A DNA stretch of 64,000 bases from Panonychus citri (Eukaryota; Arthropoda; Arachnida; Trombidiformes; Tetranychidae). Under the pieces are notes generated by a model. That model had not been told where the DNA came from. It did no database searches and was given only the letters and a program-made list of their open reading frames with translations. This document shows, piece after piece, positions 1-12,262 of this stretch (its first letter is position 1; each line of letters starts with the position of its first letter). Position numbers and translations under genes: made by a program. The stretch is taken from contig NW_026515509.1 in the NCBI RefSeq assembly GCF_014898815.1, forward strand, positions 1,116,001 through 1,180,000, in the 5' to 3' direction.

Positions 1-527
1 ACCAGCTAATACCATGTACTTATAATGGGAAGAGTAATGATTGACCGGAACTGTGACCGAGGCTGAAGCAGAGGGTAAAGGTGAAGGTGAGGGTGATAAT
101 GATGAGAGTAAAAATCTAGAGACAAATTTTGAATGAGTAACCGATGAGGCGAAATGACCATTAGACGATTGTTGTTGATTGTTATTCGTTACTGATTTAT
201 TAATCGATTGACCAGTTGATTGGATGATCTTTGGAACCATTTTTCGTAATAATAAAACATCTCTACCATGTTCCTTTAGATGGACAGTATTTGCTTCAAC
301 ATCTCTTAAAATTCTGTTAAAATCATCTTTGTCTACTCTCAAGAATTGACAGTTATCTTCATTGGTCACTATGGTTGCAGCCCTCGGGGCATCGTTCACC
401 AAAGCAAGTTTACCAAAATCATCGCCCTCGCAAAGATTACAGACCACACCCTTACCCACAATGACCACATTAACGGTTCCTTTCAGGATAATGTACCAAC
501 TTTTTCCAGGATCACCCTGATTGAACA
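1..527 (-). CDS. Epac: Epac exon 5 (cNBD-B, residues 424-599, runs off the left edge)
   Basis: The exon begins after acceptor AAG (AG at 529-528) and completes a Leu codon with exon 4, giving [18 protein letters not shown] as in Epac2. It carries the cAMP-binding cassette [15 protein letters not shown] with Arg472, then [23 protein letters not shown], a hallmark Epac string. It remains open to position 1 through a Ser/Pro-rich stretch and ends near KYMVLAG, which corresponds to the Epac KYTVMSG segment just before the REM domain. No donor is seen, so the exon continues left of the window. Confidence 0.93.
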
Positions 528-3500
528 CTTAGAGATAAAGACGAATCAATAATCAATCAATTGATGGAATGAAAAAAAAGAAAACTCTTCATGAATAGGA
601 ACTTATCATGGAGCATGATGACCATGATGACCATTAACAGATACAAATGACATTTTGTCATCATGAACAAGAGAGAGAGAGAGAGAGAAAGATTGATAAA
701 AAAAATATCTCAGAAATTGTTTCTCTTTTCTCATAACATTGAGATTACATTTCCATCAGGTAAATGAATTCATGGTGATGATGATCAGTATTTATCATCG
801 AAATTGATGGAAAACTAATAATAACAATTCGTGATATTAATAGAGAGCAGAAAAAACTATCATCCTTTCAATGGGAAATCTCTTGAACCTTTCGAGTGTA
901 GAAAAAAAAACAGAATCGAATGGATTTTTTTCGTTGTTGTCGAATCTTCATTTTCACTCCCATGATATTGTTATCAGTTCTGTAAATATTGATATTATTG
1001 AGAGAAAAACTAAAATCTCATCAAGATAAATCATTGAGAGAATATAAAAGCAGCTCAATAGGTCATTGAAATGATTATTTTGAGAAGATGAAAGAGAAAA
1101 TGTTTCTGAGTGAATAGAAAAGTGAGTAAAAAAATTTCGAGAGAAAAAAAGTTCTGATGACAAAAATTCACAGTCGAGGAGAAAAAAAAATCTTGAATAT
1201 TCAATTTCAATGATTACCTGACAATCAATTGCCTTTAAGGCGTAAGTTCATGTAGGCTGGATTGATTCATTGGATCAAATCAATCACATGATGCTTTGGA
1301 TTCCTCAGTTCATGGTGAAAAGGAAGGAAATTCTGGAAGTTCAAATTCAAGATGATTCGATAAAATTAACATAACTTTTCAGTCTGATTATTATCTAATA
1401 ATAACACACTCATACAATTCTCAAGGGAAACTTGAACCTTTTTTTTGGAATTTCCATTCACCAATATAGTCTTCATGGTGAATTCAATTGACTTCATGAT
1501 AGAATAGTAAATGAATAAACGAGAGAAAGAAAATAAAAAAGAGAAAAGTTCAAGTCTTGTTCATCAGTAAAATGGAACTTCAAATCTCATGGAAAAAGAA
1601 AAAAAAAGAAACAAATTTCATCTAAAAATTGTGAATCTCTTTCGCTAAGAATTGAATATTATTCACAATATTCACCATTCCAAGTTTCATGATGGTAAAC
1701 AAATAGATAACTTCTGAATAAAGGTTACTTATGTTTCTGTTCTGGTTAATTTCTCACCACCATGATGGTGATTATTCACTTAATCACAATTAGATTCGAG
1801 TCATTATTAATCTCCACCCTGAGTTTACACTTTTCTCATAATAATTGAGTTATTCATGATCTTCACTCCCATGTAAATATTAAGTTGGAACTTTTTTTTC
1901 CATCAGAACTTTTCATTTTTTTTCTTTTACTCTCATGAATTTTCATCAGTTCATTTCTTACGTGACATGTTGATGATTTTTCATGATATAGTTTTGAACC
2001 TTTTCGTTTAGATCAAAATTGATGTTTGTTTTTACAGAAATGAATCTTCATGATACTAAACAGAATTGAAATCTGAATAATATCATTACTTTACAAAGAA
2101 CCTCATTGAATAATGAATATCCTGATTTGAAGCACAACTTTTTCCTTTCCATCCCCTGTCTCATTCTGAGGTGAAATTGACATAAGAACAGAGATCAACA
2201 ATCAATTAATTTCATGAGTTAATCTGGAGCCAAAAAAAGTAAGAACAAAATTTTCAGATTGAGATTAAGTTATTGATACCATGGGATCAGAATTTAAGAT
2301 TAGATTGATGGCAAAGAGATAATCAGATTATCTTTCAACCATCATCGATATTTTTTTTCCTCATTCAGAATTTTATCTTCATATGAATATAAATATCATC
2401 AATCGAATTCTTATTCCAAACTGAACTGAAAATCTTTCGCAAGGAATCAAAGTAAAGATTATCAAAGAATAACAAAGAATAACAAAGGAATAATTTCAAT
2501 TCTAATTGAGTTTATATTCTTCGATTGAATATCACCATTGTTCTTATTCATTACATTAGGATTAATACGGAAATGGAAAAATTAATCTCTCGATTTACTT
2601 ACATACGGTTCCTTTTCTTGAGTGTTTTTCATAAGCAATAACGGAAGCCAATTCCTTACGAACTGAATTTCCAAGGTGAGATAAGGCTTTAATGTGCATC
2701 AGTTCATCATAGACAAAGTCCACCTCTTCCGGTGTCCGATCTGAGGCTCTTTTTGACCCAATTAACCTGAAATTTGCTTCCGGTGCCAGGGAATCCAAAA
2801 TATCTAAACATTGGCCAAGAATAATATCTCTCTGCTTTTTATCATTCAATAGGTCAACTAATTCCCTGTCCAAGTGTTGACCATTCCATGAGCTTTCAGC
2901 ATCAACACCACTACTGTTTCCTTCATCAATATCAACACAATCAACTTTAAATCGGTAGAAAATAAATTTATCCCAAAACTGTTGCTCTCCAGTAGTAGAG
3001 GTCAGTATACCCGCTTCGAGAAGGACATGAAACATGGTCGCCGCTTGACCTCTTGAATGAATATGTTTAAGTGTTACCATGGAAGATCTTAGCATCCAGT
3101 CAACCAATTCTGATCCAATTAAACAGTTTCGATGAAAAATTCCACTTGGATTATCTTTACGATCTCGAATCATATTTGGATCAAAAGTGATAATTAGATG
3201 ATGGAAAATTTTACCAATCAAATTAAGATCAATTGGTCCATCCTATTATTGACCAATTAAAACAAAAAAAAAGAGAAAAATAAATCATTACAATCAAAAT
3301 CCCAACAATCAACAGCTAATTAGATTCTGGTTAACCAAGAAAATCATATCATCATCAACCAAAGTTCATTTCCAAAGCCAATATTTATCAAACCAAGATA
3401 CACAAATATGTAACAATCAACTAATCATTTCCGATATCACTATTAAGCTTCAATTTTTCATCTAATTAACAAAACATTATCGAGGTAATAATTAGCTAAT

Positions 3501-5994
3501 TGTGATTTAAACACAATCATCACCAATGTTTTCATTAGTACAAATCAAATGGATTAATGAAAACAAAAAAATAATCTCATTGGTTAATTGCTGGTAAAAT
3601 CTAGAATCTGATTAATCAAGTCTACTAACAATTAAATATGCTAATTGTTTGTGAAAATTGCAATCAAATTTAATGACAAAGATAATTAGATTTGTGAATT
3701 GTTAATGATTAAACTTATTCCTGAAGCAATTATAATTCACCTTTTTCTAATTGAATGTTTTTATTAATTTCCAAATTCAATTATAATCTTCAAAGTCCCC
3801 AAAGAGAGTTAATTGCAATTGATTGTGATGAGAAAAAAAAAGTTAATTGTGATTGAACAATTTGTATACCAGAGCAATTTAATTACAGTTGAAATACGAT
3901 GAGAAAACAATTTAAACCGATTAACTTTTACCCGAAATCATGTAAATATCAACAAAGATCAACATAAAATTTGAATAATCAAATAGGCGAGTAAACAATT
4001 TGTTGATTGTTGAAAATTCATTGATCACGCTTCAAGCATTTAACCCAGTTGATTATCTAATCGCTGGTTAAATTTTTGCTGTTATTTTCTGTTGTAATTC
4101 TGATAACAATCAATGTTCAAGTAACAACAAAAAAATAACATGACAAGAAAATTAGAAATTCAGATTCTGACATGATGATGCAGGGAAAAAGTTCTGAATA
4201 TAAGATTTTCCTTTCTTATCCTCCATCTTGTATTCTCATGTAAATTAATTCAACAAGAATACAATTGAAAGCATATAAACACAAATCAACAGTTGAATTC
4301 ATGTTCAACATGATGATTATTTAGCATTCATGATGATAAATGTTATTGATTAAAAAAAAAAGAAGAAGCAATCAAATTGAATTGTTTTAACCTTTTTTCC
4401 CCCCTAATAAAAGTATAACAATTTGAATGAATCAACAAATGAAATTATCGAGATTGAGTTGAATCTTGAATTTAATTCATGATAATCAGGGATTGAGTTA
4501 TGATGATGATAAATAATTGATTAGATTGCAATAAATTATCATTATTATCCAAGGACAGGTAATAATTTAATGCAAGGTATGCAAAAGGATTTACTTAATA
4601 CAAGATGAAGATAATTAGATAAGGGATGAAATTGATGAAGATTAAGATGAAGATAAATGATGATGGAAGATGACAAAAGGCAAGTAAGTATCTCTGATGG
4701 AGAGACAGTGATGAGAGATTCACTCATACCTGATGATGATGATGATGATGATGAGAAGCCAAGGTAAAGGAAGATAAACTTTTCGACATTGCATCTTTTA
4801 CCTTAAGATACTCACCTCAAGGGAAATCAATGGGAAATTTGCTCTTATCCACCTCTTCCCACCACCACCACCGCCACCATCATCATCATCATCATCATCA
4901 TCATCCTTATCATCATCTTTATCTTCATCCTCATCACTCAAGTGTAGGTGGGCATAGGAGGAAGATGAAATTCAGTTGAGATTAACATGAGGGTATAAAA
5001 AAGATGCTGAGTTAAGCTGAAGACTTTAATGTTTACCTTGATAATGTAACAACTTTTCATTCAACAATCAACATGATTATTTCAATTAATTAACACCAAT
5101 ATCAGTCTATCAATTGATTGAGTTGAAAACTAGTTTCCAATGGAAACTAAAAATAATATTATAACCAACTGATTGTATTAACCTAATTTAATTCTCTAAA
5201 TCTGATTAAAATGCAATGTGATTAACTGAAAATTTCATTGTATAAATCAAAGTAATCATGATAAAGATTAAATTAAATGGCTACACAATGAACACTATTG
5301 AGTAAACAAAACTAACAAAACAATTTGAATAATCAACAATGTCTATTGTATAAGGTTACCAGTATTACTGTACTTACAGGTGAATCGATAATATCTTTAG
5401 AATCTACAGAATCCATAAAATATCATGATAATGGTGGTGAAAAAAAAGAGACACATGAAACTGTGCTAATCATGGAGAGAGCGAGAGAGAGAGAGAGAGA
5501 GAGAGATGTAGAGGGAGGGAACAACTATCATCATGGAATCTGATTCAGATTGTGAGAAACAATAAAATAATGATCAAGATAATAAAGAGGAAGAGATAAA
5601 AAAACTTCTAAGTAATCAGATTGCAATGAATGAGAGCCAATGAGTAATAATAAAAAAAGTTTCAAGATGTTAGATATTAATGGTTGAAGGAGGAAAAGTT
5701 CAGGTAAGGCTCATGATGAAGTTCTGGAAGAAGAGGAAAAGAGAGTGAGAGAGAAGGAAGATTCTAGCTCATGAGAAAAATAAAGTAGCTGAAGATGATG
5801 AAGAGATGAGAATAAAAAGTTCCAGAGTAATAAGTTCCAACATGAGTTCGAAACAACTATTATTACTTATCTCTCTCTCTCTCTCTCTTTCTTCGTTCCC
5901 ATGAACATTTACCTTTGACTGAGATAAAGTTATTAGGTTTATTTTTTCATTACCATGGAGTGAAATAAAAACTACCATGGACACAGATACACTT

Positions 5995-6057
<63 letters not shown>

Positions 6058-9000
6058 GATAAAATGATGATAATTTTTTTTCTCTTGGTGGTGAACTATA
6101 ATATCTTGCTGAATTCATGTTGACCAATACTTACCCATTCAGTAGACTTGAATCGATCTGATAAATTATCAAGGGAATTGTTTTTCTGAGTTGAATTACT
6201 TTTCCTGTTGTTGGTGTTGTTCAGATTATTAACATTATTATTAGTCCCATTTGTCGAATTATTATCATAAACTGGATTAAGTACAGAATTTGCTGTTGCT
6301 TTTGTTTCTTCCTGAATACTTAGAGATCTATTAAAGGAAGCGGTTTTCAAGCACCGAAGACCCACCAGCGGGGTAACAATGTCCGCCATCAGGTGAGAAT
6401 TACCTTCCCAGATTTCTTGGAATTCATCTCGACGAACTCGCAATAAGGTACATGGTTCATTGGTTATCACCGAAACTGAATGAGGTTTACCTGTCAACAC
6501 AGATTCACCGAATCCCGTTCCAACGCCCAGAGTACAAAGAGTGACCACTTCCTGTTTCAATGGGCGAGAAAAAGGTAAAAGGTTAAATTGATAATAATTC
6601 TGAGGTTAATAATGAATAACCTTTCCAGTGAATTTATTAATTAATCACTACTTCTAATGATTAAATTATCTCATCGTAATGAATCTTATTAATATATAAG
6701 TATCATCATGATGATTTTGTCATCTAAATCTCGTTAATGAAGTTAATCAATAAACCAAAATTTCATCACGATACCAACTTTCAAATCTTTTTTTATGAAC
6801 TTTTCATGATTTTCTTAATTGAATTTCTGATTTCTATTCAAGATGATTAGTTGGATTATGGTTTGCTAATCATTTTAAACAAATATTGTTAAAATATGTT
6901 GTAAAGTTATCGGATTAGAAACATTAAATCATCTTGATGATTTACTAAATTGAAGAATTAAAAAAAAATATTCTAACCCAATTATTCAGTTGAATGTTGA
7001 GCTAATAATGGAATCACTTCCAGAGACTAATAATAAGAGAGGAGATTGTTACCTTGTGAAGCGAATTGAATGTTTAATGTATACACAGGAAATTTTAGAA
7101 CTTTTCGAATTTTTTGTATATTCGAAAGAGAAGAAAAAAGAAAAGAAAAAAAGTTTCTTCGAAAAAAAAAATGAGAGAGTAAATAATAGAAATCTCGATT
7201 TGTGTCAATATTTAACTGAAAATCTGAATATTGCAACGATTCTGAAAGCATCGAGCTCATCGTCATGAAGAAAACCATGATAACTAATTTTATCGAATTT
7301 ATTTTTTTCTTTTCTCTTTTTATTTTTTATTCTGACCTTCTAAGGTTCAAACTGTGTTTTTTTTTCTCAATAAACTTTTCATAAGTTCCATATCTTCATG
7401 TAATAGAATCATGATCACCATGAATCATGATTCAGATTAAAGATGAACTTACCATCTAATTCACATGTAAATAGTTTTCCATTAAACTTATCAGATTTAA
7501 GTTCTAAATATAGAGATTTATTCATATTAAATTCGTAGGCGATTTATTTTTATCTGAATGATTAGAACAATAAGAATTCATGATAGAAGATAAATTCTTT
7601 CACATTCATGATTATTGAGATTCTTTATTATCAACTGATTAGTTTGATCAATTTACGTCAATCAATAGTAAACCAATTAAATCAATCATCAATGACAATT
7701 TACCATGTTTATCATAGTATTTTCAGGAAAAATTGGTTCAGTCAATGATTCATTTTGCTGAATCGATCTTGTGGAAAGAAAATTTCATGGTAAAGATTCT
7801 GAATCATTTTGACCCAAAGAAAATGAAAGATGATGAGTCAACTTGTGGAAAGAAATAAAGAAGAAAAGTTTTCCATTAGAATTGAAGATAAAATTCTGAT
7901 GGAAATGGAAAAGTTTCAATCTTTCATGACTTTTCCATCATTTCTTTCAGAATTTCATGCAAAAATTTTCTTCTTCACAATTCAGAATATTCAATATTTG
8001 AACATATCATGAAAAGGAAAAAAAACCGCTCAGGAAAGGAGATGGAAAAGTCAACTTCATGGTAAAGTTCAATAATCAACTTTCTCATGAACCTGAATCA
8101 GAACTTTTGAAACATGATCGTTCAACATGAACCTCTATGTATTTAACTTGATTCTCAATCCAATTTAAATTGTTCCCTTACCATTATTATCTAAATTCCT
8201 AATAACTGATCAACCCAATTTGTTCATTTTAAATTAGCTTAAATTGTTAACATGAATCAATTAATGGACCTTAATTAACACAATTGGTGAATCAAACAAT
8301 CAAATCATTGATGAAACAAATGATTAAACGTAATCAAATTAAAACCATTTACAAGGATTCGAAAGTTTTACTCTAATTGTTTAAATCAATACAACAATTA
8401 GTAATTAGAATCAATAGAAACAATAAAAAATAATCTAATTGTCACTTTAATTGTTGATTTTGCTCAGAAATTGTGATTCTTTTACTTTCCAACTTGAATT
8501 TCATGGGATAACTATTGATCTTAATTCATCAACTGTCAAGCTTGAATATAATGTAATTCAAATTGTTTGATATAAATAAACAAATTAAATCATCATGATG
8601 ATGACAATCAAAAGTTAATCATCAACAATTTAAACGATAAAACAGCAAAAAAAAGTAGCTGAAACCGTTGAATAAACAGAAAGAGATAGAGAAAAAAATT
8701 CAGCTGAATAATCATGATGGAAATTCATTCACTCAGGTAAACCTAGAATTCAAAGTTACCTTGATCCCTTTTCTATCATTTGAAACTATTTTTTCTCTAA
8801 TTAACAGAACAATTAAAACTCTGATTATCCCTTGAATAAGAATTGAAATTAAAAATCTACCAAACAATAGATAATTTTGAAAGTTTTTCCATGTCAATTT
8901 CCGTTTCCTTTTTGTTCCCTTTTGTTTCTGGTCCAACAAAGATTGAGGTTAATTTACTTTTCCTCAGTTAATATTAATAATGAGAGAACTGTGAACAAAA

Positions 9001-12000
9001 TGAAATTTAGATCAAGAGGTTTAGGGTCAAGAGATGACCAATAGAGATCAACACATCTTCATCATCATCATTATCATCAACTGACCCTCTTCATGGTAAA
9101 AGTTCAATTTCAATATAAAAATCAGGTTCAAGTCTATTCAATTCCCTGTCAATATTAATATATATTGTTTCCTATTATAATACTGTGAGCAAAGTATTGG
9201 TCAGTCTATGAGAGTAGTGTTGGTCAAGATGGATGGAGATGGTCAACAAGATTTAATCAAGAATAGGAAGAGAAAACAAAATTGTAAATATTACCTTTGG
9301 ATCCTTTGAAGTAACATTATTATTCCCATTGACCCAGTAAATTGCTTTCCTTTTGGTCAACATAATCTAATTGTGATTAACATTGAGCACAATTAAATTT
9401 TCACTAATCAAAATGAATGTTAATTGTCACTTTTAACATTATAATTAACATCACACTCATTTAAATAAATTTGATTGTCATTCTGTCAATTTGTTTAATA
9501 AAATTACCTTTGTTGTTGTTGGTTTATTCTTGATTGTAAATTAATTGCGACTCAGGATTAAAATTAATTGTACACGTTGATCATTTATTGTAATTGATTG
9601 ATTACTCTGATTGTTGTTGTTGTTGTTTTAATTTGATTGCATTTGGTTGGTTAAAACTAATTCAACTTGAGATGTACTTTCAGTTTAAATTGTTGATTGT
9701 GTTTCTTGATTGTTACACTGATTAACAATTGATCTGATTAACTGATTACGTCAGGATAATAATAATATGATAATTAAATTTCAATATCATCAACAGAGGC
9801 GGTTAATTCAGTTTCATGTTAAACAATTTAATGATTGGATTAAATTTCTAGTCTGTTAATTGTTGTTGACATTTATACCAATCAAATTGCACTAAACTTT
9901 TGGGTGTATTAATTAAAATTGATTGTTAACCATTAGTGATTATTAATATGCTAATGATTAACACCCTTCTAAAAATCAATTGTAATTAACTTGATTAATT
10001 ATTAAATTTATCGTTACATTTTCATCTAACTCTAATAGTTGATACAGTTAATAGTTAATTAAACTTTTACCAACAATTAGGATTACATTTTGTTGAGCAC
10101 AAATTGCTTCAGGTTATAAATTGATTTAGTTTAACCAATCGTAAGGTAAATAAATGACAATCATACTAAATTGTCAGAGCTTAATTGTTGATTGTCAGAT
10201 GATAATAATAATAATGATACAAGAAATAAATTTGATTGCAAGCACAAACAATCAACCATTAAAAAAGTAATCAAATTGTTCATAATTTAGGATTGAAAAT
10301 CAAGAAGAAAACAAAACAAAAAGAAACAATTTAATCAAATTAACCCTCGAGTTATCAAGAGATGAAACTTTTACAGTTATTCAGCTTTGAGAGAGTTGAA
10401 AGTTATCATGAGTGATGAAAAATTCTTGAATCCATCATGATTAATATGCTTTAATTCATGAGCCAAAAATGATCAGAATTACATGAAAAGATAAATGCTA
10501 AAGGCAAGATATTCATTTAGATACATGATACATTTACCTGTGTCCATAGGAAATGTTATCATCATGAATATTTCATTCAACAATCAGAATCATTATCATC
10601 AAGTAAAGGTAGCAAAAAATTTGCAATGTTTATCATTTGTGACTCCCTGATGATAATAATAAAAATATCATGATAATGATGCGGAAAAGTTTTCAAAAAT
10701 TTCACCCTAAGGGTTTAAAAAGGTCTCATGATAACCCAATTTAACAATGAAATTTTCATCATTCCTTATTTAATAATCATCATTATAAGCTAATTCCTAA
10801 TGAACATGGTTCAGAGCTCTGAATAAAGTTCAATGTAGATAATCATCATAATGGTGAATAATAATTTCCAGATGAACTGGAATCATTTGCATCCAAGAAA
10901 ACAAGATAATCATCATCATCTTCATGATTCTTTAAGAACCAACTCAAGATAAATGAGAAAAGATGAGAAGCTTAAGTTCATTGATTTCATGGTTTTTCCT
11001 TTGAATTCGCTCAGAACTTTTTTTCTCCTTCTTCTTCTTCAATTCTTTTTACTTTATCAAACTCAATTTTCTTTTCGATATCGATCATGAAAATCAACAC
11101 AAATTCAAGAGTTGGAAACTTGAGATTAGCTTATCGGCTTTATCATTATAACTTAAACTTAAGGAGGATTAAACATTTTCTTAAGTTAAACTCCAACGAG
11201 TTCAATTAAACGATGTTACCATGAAAATAGGAATCGCAATTAAATTTCAACCAATTCATGAGGTTGAATAAGTTCAGACTGTTCATGAGGAAAACAATTT
11301 CAATCTTGTCAATGTTATCATGTTTCATTTTTTTCCCAATTTCTTGCATTTCGATAAAATATTGACTCTTAATCATTGAATTTGCAATTATAATCATCAA
11401 GACGAACCATTAGACTTGCTTGTTATCATTATTAATGTCCCTTAATGTACTTGCTGATCAATTGATCAAAGGTATCATCATATGAAATCTACGTGTCTCT
11501 TTATTGTTTCATGGAAACTGGAAACGGAAATGATGTCGGAATAAAGGTTATTATTTATCTTTACCTTTGATTTGGTTGAAATAACTTGAACATCAAGAGA
11601 TCCATTGACAACAGCATACCAATTGTGAGCTTTATCACCTTGCCTGAAAACTAATTTCATCATCATCATGATTAATCAATAAGAATTGATAACAATGGAT
11701 AAGATGAAATGAAAAAAAAAGGAAAAGGAAAAGGAAAAGATGAAGATGAAGATGAAGATAAATGTTAGAGTTGATAAAATTTTAAGAAAAATCTTCCAAC
11801 ATAAAAAATGAACTCTAAACACTTTTAGTCTTAATTTCAATCAATTAAATTTGATTATCGTTTCGATTGCATAATCCAATTAACTTGATTCACTTTGCTA
11901 ATCACCAATGATTAATTGATTATTGATTAGTCTTAATTATATTAATCAACTAGCCCACAAACAATAACCAAATAAAAGGTAATTGATTATCTTTTAATTT

Positions 12001-12262
12001 CATTTGATTCAATGTTCAGTTAGCAAATTGATTCAAATTGTTATTGATTATGATTGATTGTGATTGGTAAAGACAAATGAATCAGTTAATTATATTAATT
12101 TTGTTGCTTTAATTGTAAAATTTAAAATCACTTACCAACAACTGATTTATCGAGTCTCTCAACAATTGAGTGTTTACAAATTAATTGTAATAAAGATGGA
12201 TGCATACGATGAAACAATTGAGTTAATCGCAATTTACTAACCAAATTTTCCGGATTATCCAT
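1..12262 (-). CDS. Epac: Epac-type cAMP-regulated Rap guanine nucleotide exchange factor, N-terminal 599 residues (five exons, partial)
   Basis: This is the regulatory half of an Epac (RAPGEF3/4) protein, which binds cAMP and then activates Rap GTPases at membranes. Exons 12262-12136, 11650-11565, 6551-6135, 3242-2603 and 527-1 join in frame at GT/AG boundaries. Domain order is cyclic-nucleotide domain A (about residues 15-150), an Asn-rich linker, DEP (about 218-310), an all-Epac linker containing PEANFRLIG and [11 protein letters not shown], then cyclic-nucleotide domain B (about 424-545). The two-cNBD-plus-DEP plan matches Epac2 more than single-cNBD Epac1. Domain B has [15 protein letters not shown] with the phosphate-binding Arg472; Lys463 stands where PKA has Glu, as in Epac2. 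Domain A has His95 where the Arg is expected. The start ATG (12262-12260) has an in-frame TAA three codons upstream. The catalytic REM/RA/CDC25 half must lie left of position 1. Family assignment is very secure; exon ends are inferred from phase and homology. Confidence 0.93.
528..2602 (-). other. Epac intron 4
   Basis: About 2.1 kb between the cNBD-B and DEP exons. It is AT-rich, with a short GA run near 669-689 and many homopolymer A/T runs. I see no coding exon or RNA gene in either strand. The open frame at 954-1163 is low in family-like features and is not supported. Confidence 0.8.
2603..3242 (-). CDS. Epac: Epac exon 4 (DEP domain and linker, residues 211-424)
   Basis: This 640-nt exon starts after a TAG acceptor (AG at 3244-3243) in phase 0 and ends at AT followed by GTAAGT (donor at 2602), leaving one base. 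Residues 218-310 form a DEP domain, with [37 protein letters not shown] and DKFIFYRF. In Epac this domain targets the protein to membranes. The remainder includes [27 protein letters not shown] and [20 protein letters not shown], the Epac segment leading into domain B. An earlier GT within ACCGTATGT was rejected because it breaks the frame with exon 5. Confidence 0.93.
3243..6134 (-). other. Epac intron 3, with microsatellites
   Basis: About 2.9 kb of intron. It holds an ATC run at about 4877-4903, GA runs near 5474-5504 and 5998-6052, and a CT run near 5871-5889. The rest is AATT/CAATTA-rich sequence. Short open frames here (for example 5325-5543 and 5769-5984) run through the simple repeats and are not genes. 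Confidence 0.8.
5998..6052. repeat. (GA)n microsatellite
   Basis: Uninterrupted GA dinucleotide run of about 55 bases in Epac intron 3; it reads as CT on the sense strand of that gene. Confidence 0.97.
6135..6551 (-). CDS. Epac: Epac exon 3 (end of cNBD-A and Asn-rich linker, residues 72-210)
   Basis: This 417-nt exon has acceptor AACAG and donor GTAAGT, phase 0 on both sides. It encodes [19 protein letters not shown], aligning with the Epac2 stretch VTICTLGIGTAFGES. The phosphate-binding cassette reads [15 protein letters not shown]: Glu87 is kept, but residue 95 is His where the family has Arg. [14 protein letters not shown] follows, as in Epac cNBD-A. The last ~60 residues form a low-complexity Asn/Ser/Thr linker ([19 protein letters not shown]) that is longer than the vertebrate connection to DEP and has no visible domain. 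Confidence 0.92.
6552..11564 (-). other. Epac intron 2
   Basis: About 5.0 kb of AT-rich intron splitting cyclic-nucleotide domain A. It contains a palindromic ACCCTAAGGGT at 10704-10714 and purine-rich stretches around 7125-7180. No exon, transposon or structured RNA was recognised. Confidence 0.8.
11565..11650 (-). CDS. Epac: Epac exon 2 (core of cNBD-A, residues 43-71)
   Basis: This 86-nt exon encodes [19 protein letters not shown] and [10 protein letters not shown], a near match to the Epac2 segment with FRQGD, NWYAV and GSLDV. Two AG acceptors lie 7 bases apart. The upstream one (AG at 11652-11651) keeps frame with exon 1 (phase 1) and gives the expected family residues; the downstream CAG would shift frame. 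The donor is AAAG followed by GTAAAG, and the exon ends in phase 0. It is too short to stand out as an open frame by itself. Confidence 0.87.
11651..12135 (-). other. Epac intron 1
   Basis: A 485-bp intron with GTAAG donor and TTAG acceptor on the minus strand. It contains a purine-rich patch at 11710-11760 made of short AAGGAA and GATGAA repeats. Nothing else is evident. Confidence 0.82.
12136..12262 (-). CDS. Epac: Epac exon 1 (start codon, residues 1-42)
   Basis: First coding exon, 127 nt, encoding [17 protein letters not shown] and onward to ERLDKSVV. It corresponds to the helical start of cyclic-nucleotide domain A in Epac proteins (the family has a similar LxxIC...L-K pattern here). 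The reading frame is closed upstream by TAA, so this ATG is the most upstream possible start in the exon. The exon ends at a GTAAG donor (intron begins 12135) with one extra base, phase 1. Any 5' untranslated exons farther right are not visible. Confidence 0.88.

Noticed and set aside
11635..11650. Alternative acceptor TTTTCAG for Epac exon 2
   Set aside because: Using it shifts the frame relative to exon 1; the TTAG acceptor 7 bases upstream keeps frame and gives VFRQGD as in Epac2.
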